64,000 nt of DNA from Isoetes taiwanensis (GCA_021234155.1 JAJEKV010000488.1:62001-126000), one strand, 5' to 3'. Positions 10,607 to 23,415 are shown, numbered from the stretch's first letter. A program made the numbers and translations. The notes: generated by a model not told the origin, from the sequence alone.

Positions 10607-12883
10607 TCAACTCATAAGTACCTCGCAATCTGGGGTATCCACATCGCAATCTGGACCCTCTACCTCAAAACAGTCCACATCTCCATTTTTACCGACTTCT
10701 GGATCACCCCAAGGTTGAAAAGCATCTGGATTACAGGAGTGCTGTCAAATACAACAATAATTGGTTAATTCACATTTCAATGCAAATACTGTCAATTCTA
10801 CCAAATTACCTGGAGCCACAAAAAGAAGCCACGAAGTTGCTTAAGTTTCTCCTCTTTACCACGTGCATCTTCTAGTGTTTTAGCAAAATCTAAAGCAATA
10901 ACAGGGTTTCAAGTACATCGTAAAAAACAATTAAATGCTATATATCTGCTATGTCATCACACCCTGCAAGGAAACAATATGATCCTCCTCTAGCATAGAA
11001 TGACAATACTTTGTGAAAGCATGTAATTTTTATTATCAATTATCAAATTTATATTTATTTACGATTTATTTGCATTGGCTATAGCCACATTTTTACACTT
11101 TCGAACCCAAATGGATCTACTACTTGAAGTTGAATATTTGAGTATTTGATCACGCACTTTACCTGGGAAATAGTCAAGGTAAGAAAATCCTGGCTTCTTT
11201 GTAGGAACTTGAACTGATCTTCGCCGTGTTTGTACTAATCGAAGGACTGGGTCACGTTTGTTAATTTCAATCAGCAATTTCTCCAATTCTTGACTATCAA
11301 ATTCTCTTTCAAGCTCTGCCTCCAGCTGTTCTCGAAAACCTGTAAGTAGAGGTAATTCGTTTCTAGCAATTTCCATCACTTCATCTGCCTGCAAACAATT
11401 CCGTAGACATATGTAAGCTAACAAAATCCAAGACAGATAACCATGAAGTCAAGCATTACATGAAACTGTGCCGCCGTTGGCATATCCAAGTTCTCGTTAG
11501 AGTCCTGTGCCTTGTCAACTGTATTAGAATTCAATCGCATATTGTTCCTGAAAAGCTATTTGTTAGTTTGCAACAGCCAGCCAGCAAAATCCTATGCACA
11601 CTTCATATTAATTACCTTCTGTCCATTTTTCCACCTTCTCTTGTATCCTTACTGCTACATTTGCTCATATCCTGAGCACTACTGTCTGTAGTTTCTTCAA
11701 ACCTAAATGCTGGAGCTTTAGCTTTACAGTGTCTAAATTTTCGCCTGGTGAATGTATCTCCCATATCATGATCACTGTCACTAGTATCAGTGCTGCTGCT
11801 TATTTCTACATCCCTGCATGTTGGAGCCCTAGCACTGCGGCTTTTCACTTTCTTAGAGATAAATTTGCTTATATTCTCATCATTGCCACCATCAATTTTG
11901 AATGGATCCAAAGCCTTAGTTTTGTAGCTCCTAACTCTCTTGTTAACATATTTTCTCATATAATTCTCAGCCTCACTATTGCTCATAACATCCATACTGT
12001 CACTACTTTCTTCATCCATGCACTTACTTTGATTGTTCTTAGTTTTCTTCATGCCAGAATTTTGGATGCCATCGTCCCTGTTAGTAAATTTTGGATTCAT
12101 AGGCGTTGAGACTTTTGCTCTGCAGTTTTTAGCCCCTAAACTACTACACTTGGCCATGTAAATGCGACCATCACTTCCTCTGCTATCACTGGTGTTCTTA
12201 TTCTTACTTACTGGGGCCTTGGTTCTTAGGATCTTCTTCTGAGACAAGGTCGTGTCTGGAGTCCGAAAATGCTTCTTTGATTTTCTGCTTGGTAAGTTTT
12301 CAGCAGGTCTCTTCCCAGGTCTTAAGACACTAGGTTCATCATGTTTCTGGAATGTAAATGCAAAAAAGACATTAGAACTATGTCTAAAAACCAAAAAAAT
12401 AAAAAGGAAGAAAAAGAGAATGAACAAAGAAAATGGAAAATCTTACAGAGCCAAAGAGCAAGTCTCTGCACCGTTACGATGAGGACCTAAAGCTCCATGA
12501 CTCCGATGGAGTTGACGAGAAAACCAGGAAGAATAATCATTTTTACTTTCTTTACAAGATGGGCAACAAACACAAATACCGTAGTAAAGCGCGGGCTGGA
12601 ATCCAGGCAGTGTGTGTGATTTAAGATCCACCATTTTTAGCAACTCCATATTGGACATTCCACGGCTAGAGAATAAATCCGGGGTATCTTCATTGCCCGA
12701 GGAACTTGTATCCGTAGAAGAAGAAGGCAAAGCAGAAGAATGAGAAGAGGAGGAGGAGGAGGAGCTTGTGTCTGTAGAAGAACGTGGGCAGCTTGAATTG
12801 GATGGGGATTTTCCTAGGGCATGATCCGATCTGCAGAATTCCATGTTTAGAAATGGATCGGCGCCGGAATGGGGAAACAGCAA
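10607..12883 (-). CDS. Six-exon gene encoding a protein of about 599 residues, function unknown
   Basis: Exons read on the minus strand: 12883-12447, 12383-11616, 11547-11460, 11388-11097, 10889-10810 and 10741-10607 (stop TGA). Every intron is GT-AG, the phases agree at all five junctions, and the total is 1,800 bases (600 codons). The introns are short: 63, 68, 71, 207 and 68 bp. The N-terminus is Ser-rich with runs of Ser (about residues 25-65), followed by a Cys cluster GICVCCPSC. The middle (exon 2) is basic and Lys/Arg/Ser-rich with nuclear-localisation-like runs. Exon 4 is the most domain-like, with an acidic helix (FREQLEAELEREFDSQELEK) and then KKPGFSYLDYFPGKVRDQIL. The C-terminus has LKQLRGFFLWLQ and DAFQPWGDPE, which look like conserved aromatic motifs. 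I do not recognise the family. Nuclear location is inference from composition. A second in-frame ATG lies at 12844. The exon 1-2 intron is the least certain, because another acceptor exists at 12347. Confidence 0.75.
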
Positions 12884-12899
12884 CGGGCAGACATGCAGA

Positions 12900-15350
12900 A
12901 AAGAAACGCAGATCTTTGCCTGAAGCCCTTCCTAAACCCTTCGGTAAACCCTTCGGCCTTTATTTAGAATTGTTGATCTTCGGACAGCCAGCCGCTTCTT
13001 TTAACACCAGATGTCTTTTCAAGCGAATGTAGGGGAGGGTGCCCTTGAAGCGCCCACTTAAGGAAACATATTTTATTATGATGGACAATTTTTTTTTGAA
13101 GTCCTCTTTTTAACATACCACTAGTATTAACGTGTGCGGCGTTCTTAATGTCCTAGCGTGTGTGTTTACTTCGGGCGTTAAGGTCCATATATGCAACTTT
13201 CGTCAATAGCACATCTTGATATTCGTAGAAATGGACATTATTTGCTTTTGTAATATTTTGTTATTGAGATTATATATGCGCCGATTTTGAGTTTTATTAT
13301 TGGGTTGGTGTATTCGGCAATGGTTTTGGCTATGATTCTTGTATAGTATTGTATGCAAACCAGATATTTTGCCAATTTTTGCCACATGAGAGCCGCTTTG
13401 GGGAGGAAGTTTCTTTTTTGGGTGTTGAAGCAAAGTGTGGTTTTTGGGGGTATGTAAAGGTTAGGATTTGGGCATGTGACATTCTAAAAGTAGGGTGCAT
13501 GTAAAAATGGAAGTCCAGTGCGACCACGTACGAGGCGTTTTGGAGGCGGAGGAGGATCCGGGAGCCTGCGGAGTTGGTGTGAGTGAAAGCGAATTTGTGC
13601 AGGAGTGTGGGTGCGGCGCCAAGTGCATAAGAGAGTCGTGTGCATCCGCAAACCGTGATGGAGGCTATGGGTGAGGCCCTCTTTACGGAGCCGAATTTCT
13701 TTGTGTGTTTTTGCTGGAGGTTGCTTGCTTTGAGGGCGTAAAAAGAGTATGTATCCGAGGAATCGGCGAGATTGAAAGTGAGGGTTTTAAACCCCTTTCG
13801 AGGGCGTTTATAGAGAGGGCTCTGCGGTGTTGGTTGGGCAAGAAGGCGGTGCTCGGGTTTTCCATTCTTTGGATGCATTGGGGACGGCCTCAGTGCGGCG
13901 GGGAGAGAAGATGGGGAGGCATGAGAAAACGCAGAAGTGACATGGGTCGGCCGTGAGATGGACTCTTCTTGCGGACCCTTTGAAAATGCGGGCGGGGAGG
14001 TGGATGTGGAAGTGAATCCTCCTTGTAATGCGTGATAGAATTAAACTTTAAAACGGTGTCGTGTTGTGATTGGAGGCGTGAAGTCATTTTGTGGGAAGCC
14101 CAACGACCCGCCTATTGAGGCAGCTGCGGTGTTTGAAGACGAGGAATGGGGCAGTGGCTCTCGATGTGAGACGATCCGCTGGAAGAGGTGGTAGGGGTGG
14201 GCGTGAGTCGTGGAGAGGCGAGGCTTAGGTGGTAGGGGCGCATTGCCTCCTTGCATTAGTGAATCTATTGGTGGTCAAAATTTCCTACCGATGATGTTTT
14301 GAGAGGATGAGCCACGAGAATACAAAGAGAGCAAGTAGAGGTAGCAGAGGCCGAGGAAGGGGAAGAGGGAGGGAGAGGTAGCGGGACCGTCCTCGTTGAT
14401 AGAGGAGCATGTTGGCCTGATTATAGGTGGTGGGCGTGGAGAAGAAGCAGGTTGATCTTCCATTCCACTAGACACGCCTCGCCACAATTGTCTTTGGAGG
14501 GTGTGACGTGCCCATCGCACTCTACGATCGAATGATCCTATTCCCGAAGGAGAATTGCAGCACTTCCGGTGGTGGCTTTGGAACGTGGTTCATCTTTGGA
14601 CCACCTTCACATTCAGTCATGCGCTCCAATGCGAAAACACCGCCGACCTCAATGTGAGGATTAAAAATTTTCTTGGATGGAATACCCGGGGCCACTGGTG
14701 CTATGATCTTATGTAAAACATTGCGAGGCTCAAAGTCGCATTGCTTTGAAGGCCTTGTGGGGCTCTTGCCAAAGGATTTAGGCAAGCTTCATTCGGAGCA
14801 CACATGCATAACGTCATTTGCTGAGCAGTGGATCTTGCCGGCAAGGAGCTTTACGCTCTTTATGGCCTTAGGAGGTGAAGCTTTTGACAATGCTTCACAA
14901 TGGCAATCTCATGGACAGCCCATTATGTGTCTTATCACTGTGGAAGATTCAGGACTGCCTCGCTTGTGCATACGGTCAAAGCTATGATTCAGACAGGCAA
15001 GTTCAGGCTCGCCAGTTCGTGGGTGCTACCTAATAATTCCGCGTATGCCTCGCTTGAGAGAGTTCAAGCAGCCTGGCGGATTATGTTAGACCCGCAGCGC
15101 TGCACTTACAAGGATGTTCGAATGGCATTATTTGGGTCGCAGCCAGGAATAGTACCAGTTGAGCGGGTTGGAAAGAGGCGAAAGCGTCTGTGGGATGAGA
15201 CTGCAGAATTTGATGATGTAGAAGGCAAGTACGAGAGGCAAAGCAGGGCCGACGAAGTTCATTTACGCACTGAGTGCGTACCGCCGCCTCAAGAGCCCCC
15301 AGCACTCCATTTGCATTTTTATTCCATTAGATTTGCATGATAATGACTTT
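12900..15350. other. No supportable gene; a few medium open frames
   Basis: The longest frames are 13330-13878 minus (182 codons) and 14900-15340 plus (146 codons). Neither contains a motif I know, both overlap open frames on the other strand, and the higher GC of 13.5-15.7 kb favours chance open frames. The plus frame has a basic stretch (VERVGKRRKRLWDE), and the frame at 14673-14987 overlaps it. They could be remnants of a transposon, but nothing in the sequence shows that. Confidence 0.3.
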
Positions 15351-15796
15351 GATGTCGCTGATATGCTTGTAATTGTTCTGTATGCACGCATTTCCGGGTT
15401 TGATGCACGACGGCGCTTGGTTCAGAACAAAGACAATAGGATAGAGCAAGGAAGAGCACGAAAATGCAGAGCTTATAGTCATTAGCGGCGACTCGAGGAG
15501 GCTCAACTGCATGTGAGTCCGCAGCTGTGTCCGGAGTTGAGAGTGGACATGTTGAGTTGATGGTCGACATTTGCCGAGAGGAACTAAGGGATGCCGAAAA
15601 CGGTTGAAGCGCAGTCTTGCGTAAAGTGAACAACCTGCGCTTAATCGCAAGTACACTTGAGCAAATTGATGCGCGTTGCATGCCGCACACGCTGCCCGAT
15701 GAGAGATGGCGCTTGATACTAGCATTCTTCGCCTCGATCTCAACTGTCGTCGGGCCTACTTATTAGAGAGTTGCGTGATCTTGAAGCCCCGAGGCG

Positions 15797-16128
15797 GCGC
15801 CATGATAGGCACCGTGATTGGCGGTGTCACGCGGTGGTGATGGCCGCCATGCTTAGATGCATTGGGCATTGTACAATTTGCTTGTTGGTTCTATGCAGAA
15901 TCGCCTTGGCAGCTTGTATATATTTTCATGTTGGACTGTTTTGTAATATAAAGTTCGATGGAATAGAGTTCTTGGACCTTTGAAATATATTCGAATATTT
16001 GCACCATTGCATTTGTCTTTTGATTGTGTGTGCTAAAAACGTGGACCATTGATTGGAGGAATATCATGGTATATTCACGCGGATCAATGGCTCGGACAAG
16101 AGTGATATATAGAGTGATATATAGAGAT
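15797..16128 (+). repeat. Dispersed repeat, copy A
   Basis: This segment shares ordered blocks with 16866-17166: gcgccatgatagg, tgtaatataaag, aatagagttttgcacctttgaaatata (with small differences), gcaccattgcatttgtc, gtggaccattgatt, gaggaatatcatggtatattc and gtgatatatagagtgata. Spacing between matching blocks stays near 1,038-1,069 bp. Such structure fits two copies of a non-coding transposon tail or SINE-like unit. No open frame is conserved between the copies. Confidence 0.8.
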
Positions 16129-16865
16129 CATGTCCGGGTTGTGAAGGTCTTCACATCGAGCATGTGACATTCCAAATTTGGTTTGCATGCCAAAATTGTC
16201 CGGGGATCAAAAGCATGCGTGGAAGGGGCGCGGTTTTCGGGCTTTCGATCGGCAGACTGACGCTGGAGGTCGGAAGGCCTGAGGTCAGAGATCCGCAGGT
16301 TCGTGCAAAAAGCGGCAAAATCCGGCGTTTCCTTACAAATCTTCAATTCTTCTTCATGCAAGGGACGGCTATGGATGGATCAAATAGGGGCACAAGGCAT
16401 ACCGTCTAGGTACGAAGCAGCGGTTATGGCATGGCCAAATCGACTCTTCTTCTCATCTCGGTTTCTGCAGATTAGGTTTTCAAAGGAAAAGGCAATTTCT
16501 TGAAAAGAACCGGGCCGATTCTTGGCTCTTGCACGCATTGAGTGGCAAAGAGACCGGTTTGAAGCTAGCAGTCTGATATGGTGGTTAATGCAAATGGAAA
16601 TAGGCATACATTAATTCGTTTTTAGTTCGGGATTGTTATTATCTTTTGCTTCAAAATATTTCTATCTCGTTTCACAGAAACACAGATAGATCGATTTATA
16701 TAACTTAATTTCCCTGTGAGGGTTTACAAGCCCCCTTCCGGGAGGCCGCTTGTGGAGAGTAGGCCTTTGGGTGTTGCGTGCAAACATTCTTGAGATTAAG
16801 AAATCATTACTTATGACCAAATTACTTTCAACAATAGAAAATTGTATAAATGTAGTTGATTATAT

Positions 16866-17166
16866 GCGCCATGATAGGCAAAATGTTGGCAGTCCACTCT
16901 TACCGGTAGCGATCTGTTGTTGGTCCGTTAGTACGTGTAAACCCTTTCGCGCTTGTGTATGTTTTTGTGTTGTGTTGTTTGTAATATAAAGCTTTAATGA
17001 AATAGAGTTTTGCACCTTTGAAATATATGTGAATGTGTGCACCATTGCATTTGTCATTTGAATGTGTGTGCCAAAAAACATGGACCATTGATTCGAGGAA
17101 TATCATGGTATATTCCTCTGATCAATGGCCCACGTGAAAAGTGATATATAGAGTGATATAGAGTGC
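16866..17166 (+). repeat. Dispersed repeat, copy B
   Basis: The partner of copy A, in the same orientation about 1.04-1.07 kb downstream. The best-matching part is about 16981-17166. Both copies end in an AT-rich agtgatatatagagtgata motif that itself repeats, which may mark the end of the element. No target duplication was found. Confidence 0.8.
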
Positions 17167-17199
17167 CATATGTTAGTATAGAGAGTCATGATCTAATAT

Positions 17200-19700
17200 A
17201 GTGATATATTTTTGTTATTGAGATTATCTAATGACAGTATCATCAATATATTAACTTTGCATTTATAGATTCCAGTAGAGAAAACAATGCTTTATAGAGA
17301 ATGTGGGGGGCACTTGATTTACCTCTAAACACGAAAAATTGGAAAGACAGATCCAAAACTTATGCTCAAAATGTCATTCTTATATGTAGTTAAGTACATC
17401 ATCAAAAAATAGGTACAGAAATGCAAAGCACAAATCATTGGCGTACTTTAATTCATGATGGAACTCTAAATATACATCTCCACATGATGCACATCACCAA
17501 GGGCCTAATGTTGTACTTTTTGATTTCAACTGCCCACGATGTCTCACGACTATCAAGCACATGAGACAACTCATCCCGAAGGTAGGCTCGTATATGGAAT
17601 CAGATATTGCCGCAAGACAAAACGATTTGTAGACCCAATATGCGCTCCATTACATGTTCCAATGTATGTGAATTCTTTTGCTACAAAAATGCCAACTACA
17701 TGGATGAAGAAGTAAACGTGTGCCATGCGTTGCCGCGCTTGATAGAATTGTGTATCATGTTATGATAGCATCATAGCAATGCGAGACATTGGTAAACTAT
17801 GACAATACCATTGCTTCTTTGGTGTTACTTGTGTATGTACATTTCACTTATTATCTGTGTGGGAGTCTTAGTAAATGTTCCTGGTAGTAAAATTTGTACG
17901 GCTATGTGCACCTACTATTTGGCATTTATTGCTACATATTGTATTTTTGTCCTATAGACCAATTGGTCTCTAAGCACGTTAAAGACCAAATCAATTCAAT
18001 TCTCAAAGCTCTACATAAAATAGGATAAATCATCTCTATAGTAAACAAAAAGTTAAATGGTTTAATAAAGAGTTATATGGTATGGCATGGGTGAAAATCA
18101 ATACCAAAGTGTGAGGGAGTTATATTTTGCATATATTTGTGGCTTTATGGACTTTGTTAATGTTGATGTCATTGAGCTGGTGATAAGCGTGCAATAATTT
18201 ATATCATAGCATATGCTAAACACTTAAATGCTTTATTGTTACAATAGCTCTTTCTTTTTAGCTAAATCATTTAGATTTAAAACCATACATGATATGTCAG
18301 AAGTGCATTTCCATTTTGCAGGCTACATGAATTAGAATCAATTAGATTATTTGGAATGGAATGATCGGCTTGAATACTTTGGTCATAGGAAGCTCTTATA
18401 TTCAGGTAAATAACACCATCAAATATGGCATATGAGGATGATGAGACATGATGATGTCGTGCTAAATTTTCTCCACATATGCATTCCAGTTGTCCTATCT
18501 AGCTAACTCCAATGTTATGGCATGTTCTCCTAAAGCAGATTTTCATATGCTGCTTTTCTTTTCCAATCTAACAACACCAAAAAATGTGTGTCAAAGCAAT
18601 TGCAGACTTTCTACTTTCTGCTTGTGGCTCTTTATTTTCACAACTAATGACGTCGACGACACTTAAGTGAAACTTAGAAGTTGTTGCACATTAAATAAGG
18701 TATCTCCAAATGTGTGTTTTTCTACCACAAAAAAGTGGCACTATTATGCCAAAACATTATATTGAAAAATCATCCAAGGTGTTTTTCCATGTTTTTCCCT
18801 TGTTTCCCTCGCAAGTTCCCTGATCTTTTTTTTCGTAACATACGACAATTAGAAATTTTCTGTGTGCTTAGATGAGCATATTGGATGCCGCATGCAATTA
18901 CATCATATTATTTATAGCCTTGCGAGGTTGATCATGAGTTACATGTTCTAATACACTTGACAATACATCTACTAACAACGTGTTTTTGAATTAACAGACT
19001 AAGCCTCCGTATAATAAGACATGGCCTCCAATGCCTAGAGAAGCGGCAAATGATGGTGATGACTCGGTGGCACGCCTATCGAGGCAAATCAGTTGCGTAT
19101 CCTTGTAAGTTGCTCCCGGTATATTCACGCCACTAATGTAATTTCTTTTCCATTTTCATAGAAATGTCAACTTATTGCTCCAAGTATACCACCTTGGGGA
19201 CTTCGGCATAGCTTGGTTTGGTAGTGTTGTGGCTTATTCACCAAATCTTTCTCTCGAAACCATTCGAGGATGCAACAACAAATGATATGATGAATTACTG
19301 CAGGAGAAGTAGTGGAAGCAATGGTTTTATTGATGATGAATTTCGAAAAAGTCTATCTTGAGGCTACGGTGAGGCGTAATGTGATTTTCTTCGTGTGTCT
19401 TGTTTCATTCTGCGATAAGTGTGTGACACATTGTTATAGAAGCAACATCGGTTTGGTTGAGGCGTTGATGATGTTTCGGAAGAAAGAAGTGTCAGTAAAG
19501 CATAGTGTGGGGAACCAAATGATCAGATAAGTGTTGGCATTGTAATACACATATACAGACAGTAACCAATCAAATGTACCCAAAGGAGACTGTGTTGTTT
19601 TCTTCACTGGATGGTGATAAATAATGACTTCTGATATTCATTACATCCTTGTGTATTTTTAAAATTGTGATACTGTCTCAACAAAACTAAAGTGCAATTT
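17200..19700. other. Long AT-rich stretch without a recognisable gene
   Basis: Mostly short open frames. A splice-like acceptor near 19,304 opens RRSSGSNGFIDDEFRK before a stop, and could be a decayed exon belonging with the kinase exon downstream. I cannot match it to a known kinase segment. If the exon at 19718 belongs to a working gene, this stretch would be intron. Confidence 0.35.
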
Positions 19701-19717
19701 GATATTACATCAAATAG

Positions 19718-19849
19718 GTGGCTGGAGGAGATGGTACAGTGGGTTGGATTCTTGGTAGTATTGCGGAGTTGGGCCAACAGAACCATGTTCCTCCAGTGGG
19801 TGTTATACCACTTGGTACAGGAAATGATTTAGCACGAAGTTTTGGCTGG
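19718..19849 (+). CDS. Diacylglycerol kinase catalytic-domain exon
   Basis: A 132-base exon (44 codons) is bounded by caaatag before 19718 and by a TGG|gtaaga donor after 19849, both canonical. The translation begins [14 protein letters not shown] and continues [20 protein letters not shown]. It contains the GGDGT nucleotide-binding loop and the PLGTGNDL(A/S)R motif of diacylglycerol kinases, which phosphorylate diacylglycerol to phosphatidic acid at membranes. From general knowledge, the wording is closest to plant cluster II enzymes. The frame is intact and the splice sites are good, but I could not find the neighbouring exons (the KSGG-containing segment before, the GGSFP-type segment after) nearby. 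It is either one exon of a gene with very long introns or a captured or stranded fragment. Confidence 0.85.
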
Positions 19850-21600
19850 GTAAGATATACATATTTTTCATGTAGCCAGCATGATTGCAATCCACAGCAA
19901 GAAGTGATTACATCTAAAGCCTACAGGAGTAGCAACAACAAAAAATGCAGATATGAAAGGCTTCAAAAAAAGATGGCATGACACTAAAATTACATGAGAG
20001 TTCACATCATCCAGAAAAACATGCATTACGAACTCACAAATAGACTTTGTCTTGGTCCAGATACGTTAACTCTATTGCCGGAAAGGAAAGAATATAGCAT
20101 ACTCACTCCTCCTGTTATGCTTACTACGTTTCTAAATTTCAGAAGAAAATCCAACTGGTTACCTTGTCTCAGACCTAGCTGCTGCTCCTTAACACTCTGT
20201 AGTTTTGAAAGAAAATGTCTTCCTTTGTTTCATGCCTCAGAAAACACACCGGGTAAGAGAAGGCAAAGGCGAAAAACTTGAAAGAATCAACCCTAAAGGG
20301 AAAAACAAAACTTACATGAAACTCCACCGCTATCCGAACTCGACGCTAACAACTGGGAGGCATGCTTGTCGCTATTTGAAAGGAATAAAAAGACTAAAGG
20401 TAAGTTGAAGCCGATTCGGCCCAATTTATTTTGCAATGCAATCATAAATGCCCTACATTACTTAGTGTTAGATAGGGCAAAAGAATCGCTTTGATTTCAA
20501 CCGGAAAAAAAAAAAAACAAAGACCCACCTCTTGTTCTATGCAAAATGACCTCCCGTGTTTTAGAATAAACCGAGCTTCCAAGTCGAGCTACATGACTTC
20601 AAACATGAATCTACTAACTTATGTGTCGTCCTCCGGGAGCCATAATCGGCAATGGAGACTTAGAAAACACTTTGCCAAAAACATTCATTGCTTTGAGATT
20701 TACGTAAAACAAATTTCAAAATGTAGAAAATAAAGAGCATTAGAATTTGGCACTCATCCGTAAAAGAAACCTTAAGCTCAATGGGTTACCTAACACAACC
20801 AAGATCCTTTTGAACGTCCAAAGCTTTATTCACTTGGGCTTTATTCATGAGGCTTTAGTACCTTCATTACCTTGGGATTCCTTCATTACCTTGGGAATCC
20901 CAACTCATGGATATGGTGGATGGATTCACTTTCATATTTACAAATAGAGCTCAAAAGATAAAGACATTTACCTTCTCACAATGAGAAATGGGGTCGGGGT
21001 CAATGCTCAAATCATTTAAAAAAAAAATGGAAGAGATGAAATGAGATGAAACACGATGAAAAATGGATGAGTTAGGGTATTAGATTGCCAGCCAGTTTAC
21101 TATGCGCCAAGCTCTAAGACTCGCGCCCAAGCTCTAAGGGTGCGCCTAAGCTCCAAGTCTGCGCCAAGCTCCAACTGGCCCAAAGCTACCAGGTTCTCAG
21201 CCGAACACCGCCACCGAATGGAAACATTTATCGGGAAGGAAACCCTTAGGAAGAGGCCGTTTGCAGCAATTATCATCAAAGCGGATCACCGCCCGCGAGA
21301 TCACCGCCCACGATTATAGCCGTTCATCCAAGCTTGCTTTTCAGATCATTAATTTTATCGGCCAAAATTTCATATGATTATTTCATATGAAAGGGGCAAC
21401 GTCGGAAAATATAGGTTTTTGGCCAGAAATGCATTTTCCGCAAATGTAATAGGAAAAAATCAGCAAAGAACCCAAGAAACTTTTTTAAATAAGTAGATAT
21501 TGAAGCTTAAGTCCTTAGGTTTCAATTGATCCCACACAACAAAGTTTTCGATAAATTTGGAGTTGGCTAGGAAGGTTTTAAGTCAGGAGGCTAATTTGAC
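19850..21600. other. No gene recognised; candidate intron of the kinase
   Basis: Short open frames only. Around 21,095-21,180 the words (c)aagctctaag and gcgcc alternate four times, forming a small degenerate repeat. No second diacylglycerol kinase exon was seen on the plus strand. Confidence 0.35.
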
Positions 21601-21602
21601 CG

Positions 21603-21716
21603 CAATAGACCACATGTACCATTCAATGGACCACAAAGTGCCCTTTAATAGACCACTAAGTACCCTTGAATGGACCACATGGGACCTTCAATGGACTACA
21701 TTGAAACCTTTAAGAG
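21603..21716 (+). repeat. Degenerate tandem repeat of about 25 to 30 bp
   Basis: Five imperfect units built on aatggaccacatg...ccttt follow one another (for example atagaccacatgtacc, atggaccacaaagtgccc, atagaccactaagtaccc, atggaccacatgggacc, atggactacattgaaacc). The array falls inside a short plus-strand open frame but shows no protein family. Confidence 0.75.
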
Positions 21717-22429
21717 CCAACCATCTACTTGTGAGCTAACAATAATTATACATCGACTTTTTTTTACAGATATATGTCTCACACTATTCTAGAAGCCTGG
21801 CATGGCCCTAAATCTCCTAAATCTCCACCACAACTATAAGGTTTTCAACCTTCATGGTCTAAGGTTAACACAATCTGTAAACCATCCAAACAATATATCT
21901 TGATGTATTTCAGTATTTTTACAGTTCAGAATAAACACAGGAATCACTATACAGCAAAAAACAATATACATGATTTACAATAAAAATGTTGCGACGATTT
22001 GAAAAATACACCAACCACTGAAGCAAACTTTCTGATCTTCCTATGCAATGACAGATATTCTCTTAATCTTTAACATGCTCAATGATATACTCGCTACTGT
22101 TCAATGATTCACTGCCTTTGGGATGTTTGAAAATGTAAACTTGTCTGCATTCATGCCCTCCAATTTCACTTTAACAATATACATGCTCTCACACTGCCAG
22201 AATTGAATTTGCCAGAATTGAATTTCCTGCGTAAACTTAAAGTCTCCAACACTGTAATCAGTAAGCAAGCTTCTGCTGACTTCATGTCCCACCATTGTTG
22301 TATGCAGATGGTTCATTGTTGTTGCCATAGTAATATAATAGGACTCCAACTTGTTTGCGTACCCTATGCACTCCACAATATGACACCATGGCTGTTCCTG
22401 TGCTGCCACCTTTCTCAAAATGACTTGTA

Positions 22430-22756
22430 GTTCAAAATGATGTGCCCTCAATGCATACATTGGATGGTAATGAGTCAAACACTTGGGACTAGAACAATTT
22501 GTACATACCCCATGCACCTTCTTGCAGATAGAACAAAGCCGGAGAAACCTGGAAGCCTCAATTTCCTCGAGCCCTTCAACTAGTTCCATTTTAGAGGTAT
22601 CTCTAAAGGAGACTTCATGTATATCACATTTTCAGTAAACCAAGCACAAAACACATGTATCCAGCAAACCCTGATAGTTGAACGCTTCAAGGCACCACCT
22701 GTAACAGGTCAAAGGCCACAATCCTCTTTACAAATTTCACACACTTGACACATCCA
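22430..22756 (-). pseudogene. Relic of an extended PHD (ePHD) finger of ATX/trithorax-type histone methyltransferase
   Basis: The minus strand reads CEICKEDCGL, stop, PVTGGALKRS, then WIHVFCAWFTENV, and after a one-base frame change SRFLRLCSICKKVHGVC and YHPMYALRAHHFEL. This order (C..C P..GGALK, W.H..CAW, C.IC...HG.C..C, YH..CA.RA) is the ePHD of plant ATX-like H3K4 methyltransferases. It is broken three ways. A TGA replaces the Cys of the first zinc pair, a frameshift separates the two halves near 22,590, and the last zinc-ligand Cys is Tyr (PMYALRA). The frame continues to 22101 without SET-domain motifs. The call is well supported by ordered zinc-ligand spacing; which ATX member it came from is unknown. 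Confidence 0.7.
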
Positions 22757-23415
22757 GGAGCCACCAATCTCAGATGCTTTCATCCCATAGAATTCTTCAT
22801 GAATAGCAAGTTGATATCGATTACATATTACAATCTGATTATAGTCATAATCCTCAAACCGTATGCATACAGCAATGGTGGATCTTTACAAAGCTTAAAC
22901 TATTTCTTCTATCATTGTCTAACAGAATGTGTGGACAACACTAAAAGCTTACACTGTTGTCTATGTTAAAAAAGCTAAGTCTATCTGTGAACAGGCTTGA
23001 AGAATAGATCTGTTTGCATATATATGACATATGAAGAATTCCTTGCTGTTTTCTTATAGGGTCACCCCAGGCGTACCATCCCTTTGGTATGACCACAGGA
23101 TCCATGTATGTAGACATATACAACTCTAGAAAATATTCCCCAAACTCTTCCCAAATACAGAGCCCCAGACCCTGTCACTCTGCAATTTACAAATGAAATA
23201 TATCATCCAACAGATTGCTCCTCCCTTGCGCAGTTACTAGATTTAGATTTAGAAATATCGTTTCTTCTAAGAGGTAGCATGTGTACTGCTTATAAAACTG
23301 CATGTTCAATAACAATATTCTAAGAACTTGTGCGATCTGCCAAAAAAGTTTGGAAATAAATGCATCATGTGTACTCTAAGACTATGAAAACAAAGCCAAA
23401 AAAAAAACCATCTAC

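Noticed and set aside
11729-12109. 126-codon plus frame
   Set aside because: A shadow of exon 2 of the six-exon minus-strand gene, which has consistent splice sites and phases.
13330-13878. 182-codon minus frame as a gene
   Set aside because: No motif, no splice support, moderate GC favouring open frames, and overlapped by plus frames.
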